From Portunus trituberculatus (Eukaryota > Arthropoda > Malacostraca > Decapoda > Portunidae), in contig NC_059272.1 in the NCBI RefSeq assembly GCF_017591435.1, positions 2,227,292 through 2,291,291 on the forward strand: a DNA stretch of 64,000 nt, read 5' to 3'. Position 1 is the first letter of the stretch. Every line of letters begins with the position of its first letter. This document shows, in pieces, positions 10,755-23,800 of this stretch. The translations under genes and the position numbers were made by a program. The notes beneath the pieces are model-generated. The model was not told the origin of the DNA, ran no database searches, and worked only from the letters and a program-made list of their open reading frames with translations.

Positions 10755-13700
10755 CTAGTGGTACTCATCCTCCGTACTCTGTCGTGAGAAGGACATCTTG
10801 AAGCTACAGTTCTGGCTGGCGAGGGCGGCCGTCCGGAAGGCAACATCATTCAAAAACATGTCCTCAGTTATTCCAAATTCTGACAAAGAGAGCTCCTTGT
10901 CTTTTTCCTCTCTGGGCACCTCTGGGCTGTCCCTGGACCCACTTCCATCTGAAGGCTTCTCTGGGTTGGAGTTCTCCATTGAATCTGGGGTTCCCTCAGA
11001 GGTTTGCTCTGAGCCCAGGCGTTCCTTTGTCTCACTGGGGTCGGGACACTCATTGTCTTTGTTGTCCTTGGAGTTGATCTCCCGGGAAGGCACCATGAAG
11101 TTCTCGTGGCACTCCTCCCCCAGCTCCTCCAGCCTGTCCACGGCCACCCCCTCCAGGGCATCCGTGTAGTGCGATGGGTCGTCCTCGTGCCACGACCGAA
11201 GCAGCTCCGTGGTGGGCTCCTTGAACACTGGCAGGATCTCCTCCTCAGCGGGGGCGTCTGCCTTGGCCAGGAGGCTCGGCTCGGACCCACGGCTGTAGTT
11301 GAGGACCTTGGACACGTTGCTGAGCATGTTGAGGTCCTCACAGCTGGAGAGTTCCTTGATCCTGTAGTAAGGGTCCTGCTCAATGTGGTTGAGGCCATCC
11401 AGGGAGAGGCTAAGGCCATTGGTGTAGGCCAGCCGCTCCTCCAGACTCAGCTCCCGTTGCACCACCGGTCCAAGGCCCACCTCTACCTGGTCCACAAAGA
11501 TGAACTTGCCGGTGGAAGAGGTGGGGCTGGTGATGGGTGCCGCCTCCCGCACGCACAGCCGTGATGCCTTCACAGGAGACACGTCACTGGAAGTGGTCTC
11601 GCTGCCAGACTTTGCTGGCTGCCAGGGGGAATGCGTATCTTCTTCCTCCTCCTCTGGCGGGGCATCGCGGCCACTTTCCTGGCTGGTAGAGCGAGCCTGT
11701 CCCAGGGGATTAAGGGGCAGCCTGGGGGAGTGCTGCTGCTGCAAGAGGCTTGGGGGTGTCCGCACCTCCAGGGTGACAGAGGTGGTGCCGGAGCTCACGG
11801 GTATCATGACGTCCGGCATGGAGGTGGACGGCTGGGTCCCCAGGCTGCTCGGCACACACAGGGAGGCACACAATGATGAGTAGTTCAGAGTGGCATGCAA
11901 GGGTAAGGTTTGGGAGCAGGGAGGTACCACCTTCATCCCTCCCTCAGTAACATGCAATACTACTGCTAATAATGATCCTTAATGGTATTTTTCAGACACT
12001 CAGCTCCCATTTTTCCTAAAATCATAAGATACAGTATTAGATGCTAGTAGTAGAAAGAAGTCTTGCTACAGGCAGATCTGAAGTATCTGGATTATAAGTT
12101 ATGAGAGAAATAAAATAGATCAAATATGTTGAAAATGTGTGTGCATGTACCTCCACTGTTCAACAAAGCAATGGTGCAACAGCTGGTAATTTTAAGTTGC
12201 AAGCCTCAATGGAAAAAGTAAACTCATGGTTTGCTGACAGCCTCATGGTATTCCAACTTGTGACTGCATTACTGCTGGTCAAGGCAAGGGCTGCAACACA
12301 TGACTTGTGTTCCCTTATGACAGTTAAGGAGGTCTGGTGAACAGTTGGTCTTATATAGTCACACAACACACTATGTCTGGTCCAGGTGCACTTACAACGA
12401 GGTGAGTTATTAAGTGGATTTAGTTTCAGCATAAAGAGTGTGTCTAGTAGGAGATTGAGAGGTCATCAAGAGTCACTACATTTAGTTTAGGAATGCCCTG
12501 TGTAGTATCATCAGCCTCCCAACCTCCAAAAAGCAGACCAAACATTCAATGTGATGTGTTTGCATGCATGTCAGACCTTCTATCCTGCCACACCTACACA
12601 AGGCTGTCAGCAAACACTGGAGTGCAGATGCTGGAGCAAGCCTACCACACCACAGTACCACCAAGCCATCACACATTACCAACATACTTATCATCAATAT
12701 TCTGAGTTACCTTGTTGCTTTTGCTATTTTGTGTGAAACTGGAATAAAGGTTCTATAATATTTGTCACTAGAATGACTTCATGGTAAGAATTAAAGGGAA
12801 ATTTTCAAACAACAAAAATTTCATTGTTTCAATAATTAGGATTAATTAATTGTATGAAAAAGATTGAAATTTTTCCTAACTCCCTGAAAGGATGCTTGGA
12901 GCCTCTCATACACACCATTACTTGTAAACTCCATGAAACATAAGATAAGAGAAGCTATTTTCATGCACACACACACACACACACACACACGAGAGACACG
13001 TTGAGGGCGGACGCACTGGCGCAGTTCCGACGATCAGCTGATCTTCACTACAAACCGGTTGTTTAGTATTTACAGTGGCCTGGGCAGGTAGTGTGGACTC
13101 ATTTTTTTTTCTTCTTGAAATCAGTTATTAAGGAATGATGAGTGAAAAAGAGATTCCATCCAAATGCAGACATGAGAATAGAGAAGGGGCTGATGATGAC
13201 TATGTTGGTGAGGGAGAGCGTGTATTCGAAGGGTTCGATACGACGACTACTTCACTACTTAAGAGAGTGTTCAATATTGAATGTAAACTAGATAAACTGA
13301 TAAAGGAGAAGATGGAAATGAAAGAGAATGAAGAACAGGAAAAGGAGTTTATAAGACTGAGAGAAAAGATAAGAAAAGTGGAAGAAAATGAAGCTAGGCT
13401 AAGAGCGGAAAACGAAGAACTAAAAAAGGAAGTAGCTAACTACAAAAAGCAGATGGAAGAAGGACTCGGTAAAGCCGAGAAAGAAAAGGAGAAGCTGAAA
13501 GATCTAGTAAACAAGGAAGAGGAAAGAGTACAGAACGTGATTAAAAAAGAAGTACAAGCATGGAGAGTCCAAGATAAGAAAGATAAGGCCGATTTTCAGG
13601 AGGTGATTCAAGAACAACTTAAAGAAAAAGAAGAAAATATGACAAACAAAATGATAGGAGTCCTCAAGACAAAAGAAAATCTAGTTAGAGAAATTGCAGA

Positions 13701-16700
13701 AAAAAGAAGAGTGTAGTCGTATTTGGAATAAAAGAAAAAATATAAAATATAGACCAAAAAGAGAAAAAAGAAATGAAATCAGTCAAAGACCTACTGAAGA
13801 ATCTAAATGACGAAGATAGGCAGAACTTGGAAGAGGAAGTAGAAGAAATAAACAGAATGGGACCATATCAAGAAGGAAAAACGAGACCAATTAAAATATT
13901 ACTAAAATCACAAGCAGCAACAGAAGAAATATTATATAGAACAACAAAACTTAGAGAAACAGAAGGCTGCAAGGATATCTATATAAAGAAAAATAGAAAT
14001 GAGGAAGAAAGGAAGAGATACAATGAACTGGCAGCAGCAGTAAGGAAAAAGAATAATGAAAGGTCAGAAGAGGAAAAAAAGGCATTTTTTTGGAGAATTC
14101 TAGGAGACAGGATAAGGAAATGGTATATAAACGAGAAGGAAGAGAAAAAAGTGGAACAAGTTTAACTAAAAATGATAAAGGCAAAAGACTAAAAATGATG
14201 TATACGAACATAGACGGGGTTTTATCAAGTAAATTAGAATTAAGAGATTACATAAAGAAAGAAAATCCAGATATTGTATGCCTGGCTGAAACAAAACTAA
14301 ATGAGGAAATCAAAATAGTCTTGGATAATAGGTATAATGTATGGAGAAGAGACAGAGTGGGTAAAGGAGGAGGAGGAGTCATGATAATGTTAAGGAAGGA
14401 GATAGTGATAAACCAAGTGGAATGTGGGAAGGAAAAGCAGAAGTATTGTATGTTAAGATGCATATTAATAAAAAGAGTTAACAATCATTGTAACATATGT
14501 GCCACCAAAACAAATTCATGGACCAATCAAGAATATAAAGACATGATAGATGACACAATAAGGAGTCTAATGAGAATCGTTAAAGAAAGGAGAAAAGTGA
14601 TATTAGTAGGAGATTTCAACTGTAAAGAAGTGGACTGGGAAAATTATGAAAGTGGTATGGGGAAGAAGCCTGGGAGAAAGATTCTTGAACCTAATGATAG
14701 ACAATATGATGGACCAGAGAGTAAAGGAATGCACAAGATTCAGAGGAAACGACAAGCGGCGAGATTGGACCTAGTTTTACAAGGGTATACAAATGAATGA
14801 TGATATAAGATATAAGTGCCCATTGGGAAAGAGTGACCATGTAATATTAGAAATAGATATAGAAGAGGAAAGGAAGATAGAGACGATTCATACAAAGGAG
14901 ACCGATTAAATTACAGAAAGGCTGATATTGAGAATCTCAAGAACTATTTTAAAACGTAAACTGGGAGGAGATGGAAAACTCAGAGACAATGCAAGAGAAT
15001 ATAACTTATTTTTGGAAATATACAAAACAGGAGTCAGGAATATGTCCCAAAATATAGACCTAAAGAAGAAGGAAAGAAAGATTGGTTTAATGCAAGGTGT
15101 GCTAGGGCAAAGGAGAAAAGAGATGGAGCATGGAAAAGGTGGAGGAGAAATAGAAATCCAACAAATAAGGAAAACTTCAAGGCAGCGAGAAATGAATATG
15201 TTAAGGTGAGGAAGGAAGAGGAAAAGAACTTGAAAAGGACATTGTCGAAAAATGTAAGGAGCAACCAAAATTGTTCTATAGATTCATAAATGGAAAAATT
15301 AGGCAAAAGAAACAATAGAAAGGTTAAAAGGAGAGAACGGGATGGTGGAAGACCCAAAAGTATGGCAGAACTATTAAATAATAAATTCCAGGAGGTCTTT
15401 ACTAAGGAATCCAAATTTGAAAGGCCACAGGGTAATAGAGACAATCTATATGAAAGAGATTAAAGTAACCAAGCTTGAAATAAAAGAGTTAATGAAGGAA
15501 CTGGATGAAGAGAAGGCAATGGGACCAGATGAAGTCTCAGGCAGAATACTGAAAGAATGTAGGGAAGAACTAGCAAGTCCTATATACAACATCATAAAAT
15601 GCTCAATAGAAAATGGAACAGTACCAGTAGAATGGAAAAGAGCTGAGGTGGTTCCCATATATAAGAGTGGAAGGAAGGAAGAACCTTTAAATTACAGACC
15701 GGTATCACTAACTAGTGTAATATGCAAGATGTGTGAAAGAATAATAAAGAAACAATGGATCGAGTTCCTTGAAGACAACAAATTAATATCAAATAGCCAA
15801 TTTGGTTTTAGAAAAGACGGTCTTGTGTAACTAATTTATTGAGTTTCTATTCTAGAATAGTTGATAGAGTACAAGAGAGAGGGATGGGTTGACTGTATTT
15901 ATTTGGATTTAAAAAGGCGTTTGACAAAGTGCCACATGCAAGATTACTATGGAAGTTAGAGGAGAAGGGTGGCTTAAAAGGAAGCACATTGAGATGGATA
16001 GAAAATTATTTGAGGGGGAGAGAAATAAGGACGGTAGTTAAAGATATGAAGTCCAAGTGGAGAGCAGTAGAAAGCGGAGTGCCACAGGGTCAGTATTGGC
16101 ACCAATACTTTTCCTCATTTATATTAACGACATGCCAGAAGGAGTGAACAGCTACATAAATCTGTTTGCAGATGATACGAAACTGTGCAGAGTTATAAAG
16201 CAAAAGAGGATTGTGAAATACTGCAAGAAGACCTAAATAAGATCTGGGAATGGAGTAAAAAGTGGGAAATGGAATTCAATGTGAACAAAAGCCATGTCAT
16301 GGAAATGGGAAAGAGTGAAAGACGACCTGTGGGAATCTATAAGATGGGAGATGGAGTAGAACTGGAGAAAGTAAAAAGGAAAAGGACTTAGGAGTGACGA
16401 TGGAAGAAAACAATCAACCAGTAAGCCATATTGATAGAATTTTTAGAGAAACATATAATTTGCTAAGGAATATTGGAGTAGCATTTCACTACATGGACAA
16501 AGAAATGATGAAGAAATTGATAAGTACTATAATAAGACCCAGATTGGAATATGCAGGAGTAGTGTGGACCCCTCATAAAAGAAACACATAAGAAATTGGA
16601 GACTACAAAAATGGCTACAAGAATGGTTCCAGAATTTGAAGGGATGACATATGAGGAGAGACTAAAGGCTATGGATCTACCAACCCTGGAACAAAGAAGG

Positions 16701-19700
16701 AGAGAGGAGACCTGATACAAGTTTTAAATTGATCAACGGAATGGACCAAGTGGATAATGAGAAACTGATCCTGAGAGAAGAATATGACATTGAAGCACAA
16801 GATCACATAGTAAAAAGCTGAGAAAAGGAAGATGTCTGAGAGATGTTAAAAAATATAGTTTCCCACAAAGATGTATTGAGACGTGGAACAGTTTAAATGA
16901 AGAAGTAGTGTCTGCAACGAGTGTGCATACTTTTAAAGATTGGATAAGTGTAGATATGGAGACAGGGCCACACGAGCATAAAGCCCAGGTAAATACAACT
17001 AGGTAAATACACACACACACACGCCCGGTAGCTCAGTGGTTAGAGTGCTGGCTTCACAAGCCAGAAGACCGGGGTTCGATTCCCCGGCCGGGTGGAGATA
17101 TTTGGGTGTGTCTCCTTTCACGTGTAGCCCCTGTTCACCTAGCAGTGAGTAGGTACGGGATGTAAATCGAGGAGTTGTGACCTTGTTGTCCCAGTGTGTG
17201 GTGTGTGCCTGGTCTCAGGCCTATCCGAAGATCGGAAACAATGAGCTCTGAGCTCGTTCCGTAGGGTAACGTCTGGCTGTCTCGTCAGAGACTGCAGCAG
17301 ATCAAACAGTGAAACACACACACACACACACACACAACAGAGTATAAGAGCAGCCAATGAGCACCCAATACCCAACACCAACCTGGGTTGGCTCAGTCTT
17401 GCCAGCAGGAAATGCAGGTTGGCCAGAGTTGGTCTGAGATCTGGAGTGGGGATGCCGCAGTACCACCTCATCTGGGCTATGTTCTTGTTCAGCAAAAACA
17501 CCCCATAATTGAAATGCAGTTTCTCTCGCTCCTTTCCACCAGTGTACAGTGGAAAACTGGGCATGGAAAGGAAATGTTAGCATTGTACTTGTATTGGAAA
17601 GGAGCCATTACCACTAGTGTTCTGCATTTGTGTGTGTCTGTATTACCATCACATTTTTCACAGGAATTCCTACTCCCTTGCACAAACTCACTCCCGTGCA
17701 GTGTCGGCCAGCAGGAGGGAGGTGGTGTCCTTGATGGTGGCGGTGGAGCCGTAGGGGCGGAGAGGATAGCGCAGGGGCAGGTTGAGCAGCTGGGAGAGGA
17801 GCACCACGACATGCACCACGTACCCCAGCGCCACACTCAGGGTGCGCTCGCTGGTGCCCTCGTAGTTCTCGGCATCAGGGAGGTGCACGCCACAGATCCG
17901 GTACTTCCCGTCACTGTCCTGGGTGGTGTAGTGACAGTGGCAGGGTGAGTGAGTGGTGGTGATGAGGCAGACCTTAGTGTTATTTCTACCTATTCTTGTT
18001 TTCCTTATATTTGTGGGTGACATGAGTGAGTGAGTAGGTGTAGTAGATAAGGATGGGTGTGTGAGTCAGTAGATGGGTGAGTGGCTTATTGGGTAAATGG
18101 ATGAACGAGTGTGTGAGATGATGATTGGAAGAGTAACACCCATATTCTAAAACACTTTTGCACTACTCTCCCTCTATTTCAAAAGGCTCTAAATGAAGCA
18201 CTACAGGTTTTTACAAATTGAGTGACAAATTATAAGTGCTTCTACATTATTTAAAGGAAAAAACAACCTTGAGATCCTGAGTAATCATCTTTGTGGCCTC
18301 TGAAAATAATTGTGGCACGTCAGCAAAGCATTTTTTAATACATGCTTTAGTGTATGAGTGAGCAGGTGATAAAGTGAATGAATGAGTGAGTTGGTAGGTG
18401 AGTGAGTGAGTGAGTGGGTAGGTGAGTGATGAAGGTCTTACTTGATGCTTGTGTTGGGATTTCTGCTCTGTTGTTCTTTTATTTGTTTATGCTTTTCATT
18501 TGTGTGAATATGTGTTTGTGTGTGTTTTATGCATCTCATCATAACTACACATGGAATACTTTTATTGAATTCTTAAAAATTACACAATTTAAAGAGGGGA
18601 AAAAATAGCAGAAAAATTATAGGAAAGGAGAAGTTAATGATAATAATGATGAAGATGATGATGATGAATAGGAGGAAGAGTAAGAGGAGTATGAGTAAGA
18701 CTGTGATATTAAATATAGTAAAAGAAAACAGGAGCCTGAAAAACAAGAGTTGAGAAAAAGAAAGATAAATAAAATAAAACGAGACAAGAATAAAGGCAAG
18801 AGGAAATGATGGGTGCCAGTACCTGCTTGATGGGGTACACGACGGGCAGCTGGGCAATGAGCAGCTTGCGCCAAGTGCTGAGGCAGTCCGACACCTTCTT
18901 GAGGGAGTCATGCTTGATGCCTTCCTGCTCTGAGAGCGTCCGCACTGTGCCCAGCTGGCGGTGCAGGGCCTGATACCCCTCCAGCAGCTCCAGGCCTGGT
19001 GACAAACACACACACATCAAGGCACTGGTGTCTGCCTCCTGCATCTCAACATTACATAGCCCTGGGATTACATCATGAAGGGATTGGTGCTGACTTTGTA
19101 CACCTCAGCATCACTTACACAGTCCTGGTGATACATCAGAATATTGGTGCAAGCCTCCAGCACTTTATCATAATAGTACATTTAGTTTTGGGACAACAAT
19201 TTATACTTTGAAATTCTTTGTTCTCTCACAAAAAGAAAACTGATCCTAGTGACACCTAACCGAGTACTGGTACCTACTTTCTACTCATTATTTACTCAGT
19301 CCAGATGAAAACCATCTAAGAACTGGTGTCTGCCTCCTACACCTTGGCACCACATACTTTGCCTTGAGATTGTGCTCCATGTATGAAAATGCCTTGTTGT
19401 CTCTAATGACTGTTTCTTCAAGAGACAGAGGTAATCAGTCAGGTTTTCACAAGTGTTTTTCTCAATGGTGGTACTGAATTTTACCTTAGTTGTGCTGTGT
19501 TTAGTATTCATCCTTAATCTTACATCCCCTCATCTACTGAGACTCTTATCTATCAATCATTAAGTTTTGCAAGCAGACTGTTGGCAGATCAGAATACTTT
19601 GAAAGACTGAAGGATAGCACAAAAACACACTACAAGCAAAACATTTCTCAGCCTCCATTCATAACTGTGGCTGTGTTAGTACAGTAAAACCTCAGCTCAC

Positions 19701-20850
19701 GACCATAATTCGTTCCTAAATCCTGTTCGTCACCCGATTTGTTCGTCCCCTGAATCAATTTTTCCCATAAGAATGTATTGAAATACCATTAATCCGTTTC
19801 AGACCAAAAAAAAATCATACTTTTGTCCAAAAAAACCCATTCAAAATAGACCTTTAATATATGCATGACATGAACGAAATAATTATAAAAAGACTAAATT
19901 GTTTTACTTACCTAGATGCTATCAAAATGATAATAAAATTAATAAAAAGAAAAGGTTATTTACTTGAGAGACTAGATGTTGATGGCATGATGGAATGGAG
20001 GAGAGGAGGATGGGGAGGAAGACAGACAAGATCCGAGAAGACAGTCATGAGAGGACTTTGGATGTGCGCAGCGTGCCAGAGCTACACAACAGGTGTGTAG
20101 CGTCACATGTCAGTGCTGCTATGCCCAGGAAAAACAGGAGAAAATCGTGGTGGCACCGAGATTATGTTATGCAATATTTTTCATATGTTCCTGTTCTATT
20201 TTCTTTTGTGCTTTTGTTTTGTTTTGTTGTTGTGTGATAGCCGGGTTGGCTATCACACAAACGGCTTGTCGGCGGCGAGCCGTTTAACCGCGTTCATCCC
20301 CCGAAATATTGTTTGTTCCCTGGGTCGATATATTGACAAATTTTTTGGTCATCTCCCGAATTGTTTGTCCTTAAAGACGTTCGTCAAGCGAGGTTTTACT
20401 TTCCCATACATTGAACACCACACAATTCAAGCCACTTAGCCTGCAGCAGACCTTACCAAACCTGTCATCACCACAACACTCTCCCACACACTGCCAATCT
20501 GGACTGTTCACTGCCTCCTCTCCGTACCTTTCTCCTGGTTCTGGTTGTCGAGGTTGTCCGCCGAGAGTTTAAGGCCACGCAGCTTGTCTATCTCCTCCTC
20601 CAGCTGGTCCCTGAGTAAGGCCACCCTCATGCGACAGTCCTCCACCTGCACCAATGGGTAAATCAAAGGTATGGCATACATTTCATTACATTTCCCTCAC
20701 TCCTGTGATCAGTAAAGTTTTTGTTGATACTAGTTCAACCACAACCATCATAATCCTCTTCTGTTTCATTTTTAACATCAAACAAGAATGTGAAGAACTA
20801 AACTTGAGAAGAAAAGGTGGTTTATCCCTCAACAAAATAAGGCACCAACG

Positions 20851-20882
<32 letters not shown>

Positions 20883-23800
20883 ACCTAACACAATCTATAA
20901 GCAAAACAAAAGAAGGAAAGAAAATAAGAAGGAAAACAAAAGAGACAATGACCTTCTTATCAAGCACAGTCTATCAGCATAGGAAGAAAATAAAAATGAA
21001 AAACAAATAAAACCAGATTGTTTCCCCCATCCTACCCCCATATAAAAAAAAGACAGTGATGGAAGGAAAGACAAAAATAAGACTGACAAAGAAGAAGAGA
21101 AAAATCAAAACCAAGAAAAAAATGTAGTAGTTAGCACTGGAAGTCTAAATAAATAAAGAAATAAATAAATCCATAAAATAAATAAATAAAAAGAATCAAC
21201 AAAAGGACCAAAATACAAACCAAACCATTTATAATATTAAAATAAAAAAAAAAAAAAAAAAAAAAAATCACCATTGAAAAAATAGAATAAAATAAAACAA
21301 AATAAAATAATAAAATAAATAGATACATAAATAAACAGATAAAAGTCAAGCACACAAAAGAGCCGCACCTTAGAGCCCATGATGTGACTCTGGGCTGCCC
21401 TGGTGACGTGCCGCATCTCCAACAGCTCCTGCGTCTCCTGGCACTTCACCTCCTGCTGCCGCTGCGCCCGCTTGGTGCTGTGCAGTCTGGGGGGGAGCAA
21501 GAGCAAGTGGTGATGGTGAGGGGGTGTCATTGTGGTGGTGAAGAGAGACAGAGTAGCAGGAAGCAAAGGGTGATGAAAAAGATAAAGGTAATGATGATAC
21601 TACCACTACTACTACTACCACTACTATTACTTCTACTACTACTACTACTACTACTACTTTATCTATGGTGTGGTGGTCATTTGTGGTGGTGAAGACAGAC
21701 AATATGACACAGAAAAAAGAGTGATGGGGACAGTAGAGGTAATGATGATATTATTACTACAACTTTATCTATGGTGGGGCAGTCATTTGTGGTGGTGAAG
21801 AGAAGGCATGTAGCACAGAGAAACGGGTGATGAGGATGGTAAAGGTAATGATGATATTATCACAACTTAATCTATGGTGAGAGCACTGTGTTGTTGTGGT
21901 GAAGAGAGGCAATGTACCAGGAAACAAAGGGTGATGAGGACAGTAAAGGTAATGATGATACTATTACCACAAGTTTATCTAAGATCAAGGATTGTGTTAT
22001 AGTGAAGGAAAGCCATGAGCCACACAGCAAGGAGGACTGGATGGCTAGGAGGATAAAGATGAAGAAAACACTACCACCATTACTGCTGTTAATACTGGTA
22101 CTAATCTATCTCAGTTGTGGAGTGGGTGGAACTATGCTGTGTTAAAGTGGTAGTAAAGAGAAGCCACAAATCACACAGCAGGGAGTAGTAGATGGCTAGG
22201 AAGATACAAGATGATGATGACACCAGTACTAATCTACCTCAGTTGTTGGGTGGGCAGAACTATGCTGTTAAAGTGTTAGTAAAGGAAAGTCACAAGTCAC
22301 ACAGACAGCAGGGAGTAGTAGATGTCTAGGAAGAAACAAGACGATGATGATACTAGCACTAATCTAGCTCAGTTGTGGGGTGGGCAGATCTATGCTGTTA
22401 AAGTGGTAGTAAACAGAACCCACAAGCCACACAGCAGGATACAAAATACTAATAACACTACTATGACTATTATTAAGTATCTATCTACAAGTCAGGCCAA
22501 CAATCTACACAAGGGGCAGCCCAGATGAAGCACCATACTGTACACTCACACACATCATTCACTTCCTTAGCCCTGTCAGCCACTAGTAGAAAGGGAGAGT
22601 CTGGTGGACAAACTTACTATAGCCACTACTACTACAATTGATAATTAGTTCATGAATACTGCTGCACTAGTGACACTGAAAATAAGTTAAAAAGATGAAC
22701 ACAAAAATGTTCCAACAACAATCCAGTAATCAGTAACAAAACAATGCCAACAAGAAAAAGAGATCAGAAAAGAGTTTATGAGAACACTCTGGACTGAAGG
22801 AAGAAAAACAGTCATAAAGAAACTAAAGCAGTGAAAATAAATGTGAAAAATAAAAACAACAGGAAATACAACACATAAGTTCAGGAAAACAAAATGAATG
22901 GGAGCCAAAGCCAAGTTACATCCCACGAACATTACTGAACTGGAGCAACAGAGGGAGAGGTGCAGACGAGTCACGCCTCACTCAACACAACCACTGTGCA
23001 CACCTTGACAGGGCGCTGACAGTGTAGCTTGGCTTGGTCTCTGAGAGCGGCAGGGCAAAGCCGAAGCGCAGGAGGGGCGGCAGCGGCTGCTTCCTGTGGT
23101 CCTGGTAGCAGCCGGGTGCCGTGTAGAAGATGTGGCGCAACTTGAAGACCAGCGTGTTGGGCCGGAACTTCTCGTGGTCATAGGGCAGCACCTTGCCCAC
23201 CGGGATGAGCCCGCTGAAGTGGATTCCCCAGGACGTTACCAGCTGGGCCTCCTCCCCCTCCGGCCGGAACCATAGTCGCACCAGCACTCCTGAAAAAGAT
23301 GAAAGTGCTGCAGTAGGTGCTTAAGAAAGATGACACAATACAACTGCTTTACTGGCTATCTTGTTCAACAGTTTAAAAGTTTACTGAATCACATTTTGAA
23401 ATACTTCCTTGCCACACTGACTACATTCAAGAGGCTCTAGTTAAAGTTACACTGGTTGCTAGAAACATTAACACAGTTCTGGTGACAGATTAACAAGACC
23501 TTTACATTATTGACAGGAGAAGCACTATCAAAAACCTAACCAATGATCTCTGTGGCCTCTGAAAACAGCTGCAATGAGAGAATAGTGTTTCAGAATACAA
23601 GTCACTGAAAGAAAAGCACTTGTATAATGATACAAGAAGACAGAGGGGTAAGATACGGAGAAAAGAAATAACAGAAACATGGCAGTGTAAAATAGCCAGG
23701 AGGTGCAGTCTGCTGTTGGCTATTATGATCTGAAAGCATGAGGGGAAAAGAAGGGGAAGTGAGGGGAGTGTGTTCCTGCCTGTAGCACCTCTCAGTGACT

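Larger units (their letters stand above)
12990..17010 (+). mobile_element. CR1-type non-LTR retrotransposon (LINE B), broken
   Basis: A near-full-length but inactivated LINE lying in the last UVRAG intron, opposite to the gene's strand. It has a 5' leader (12990-13134), an ORF1 with coiled coil (13135-14165, interrupted), and an ORF2 with endonuclease and reverse transcriptase (about 14190-16975, several frameshifts). The 3' end is CTAGGTAAATACACAC running into (CA)n. The coding strand is strikingly A/G-rich (many AGA and GAA codons), unlike the flanking intron. The endonuclease start (MYTNIDGVLSSKLELRDYI) and C-terminal tail fit the CR1/L2 group. Confidence 0.88.

Noticed and set aside
10798..11883. 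Several plus-strand frames of 80-150 codons
   Set aside because: Antisense shadows of the GC-rich UVRAG last exon.
13135..13716. Host coiled-coil protein gene
   Set aside because: Position before an endonuclease/RT region and the LINE ends make it LINE ORF1.
17023..17093. tRNA-Val (CAC) gene
   Set aside because: The cloverleaf folds well, but the sequence is the head of a repeated SINE with a second copy at 60371, so a functional tRNA gene is unlikely.
17139..17564. 141-codon minus-strand frame as a single gene
   Set aside because: Only 17383-17556 is real (UVRAG exon 9); the rest reads through an intron and a SINE.
18010..18430. GTGAGT-rich stretch as multiple splice donors
   Set aside because: It is a GAGT tetranucleotide-type repeat in a UVRAG intron.
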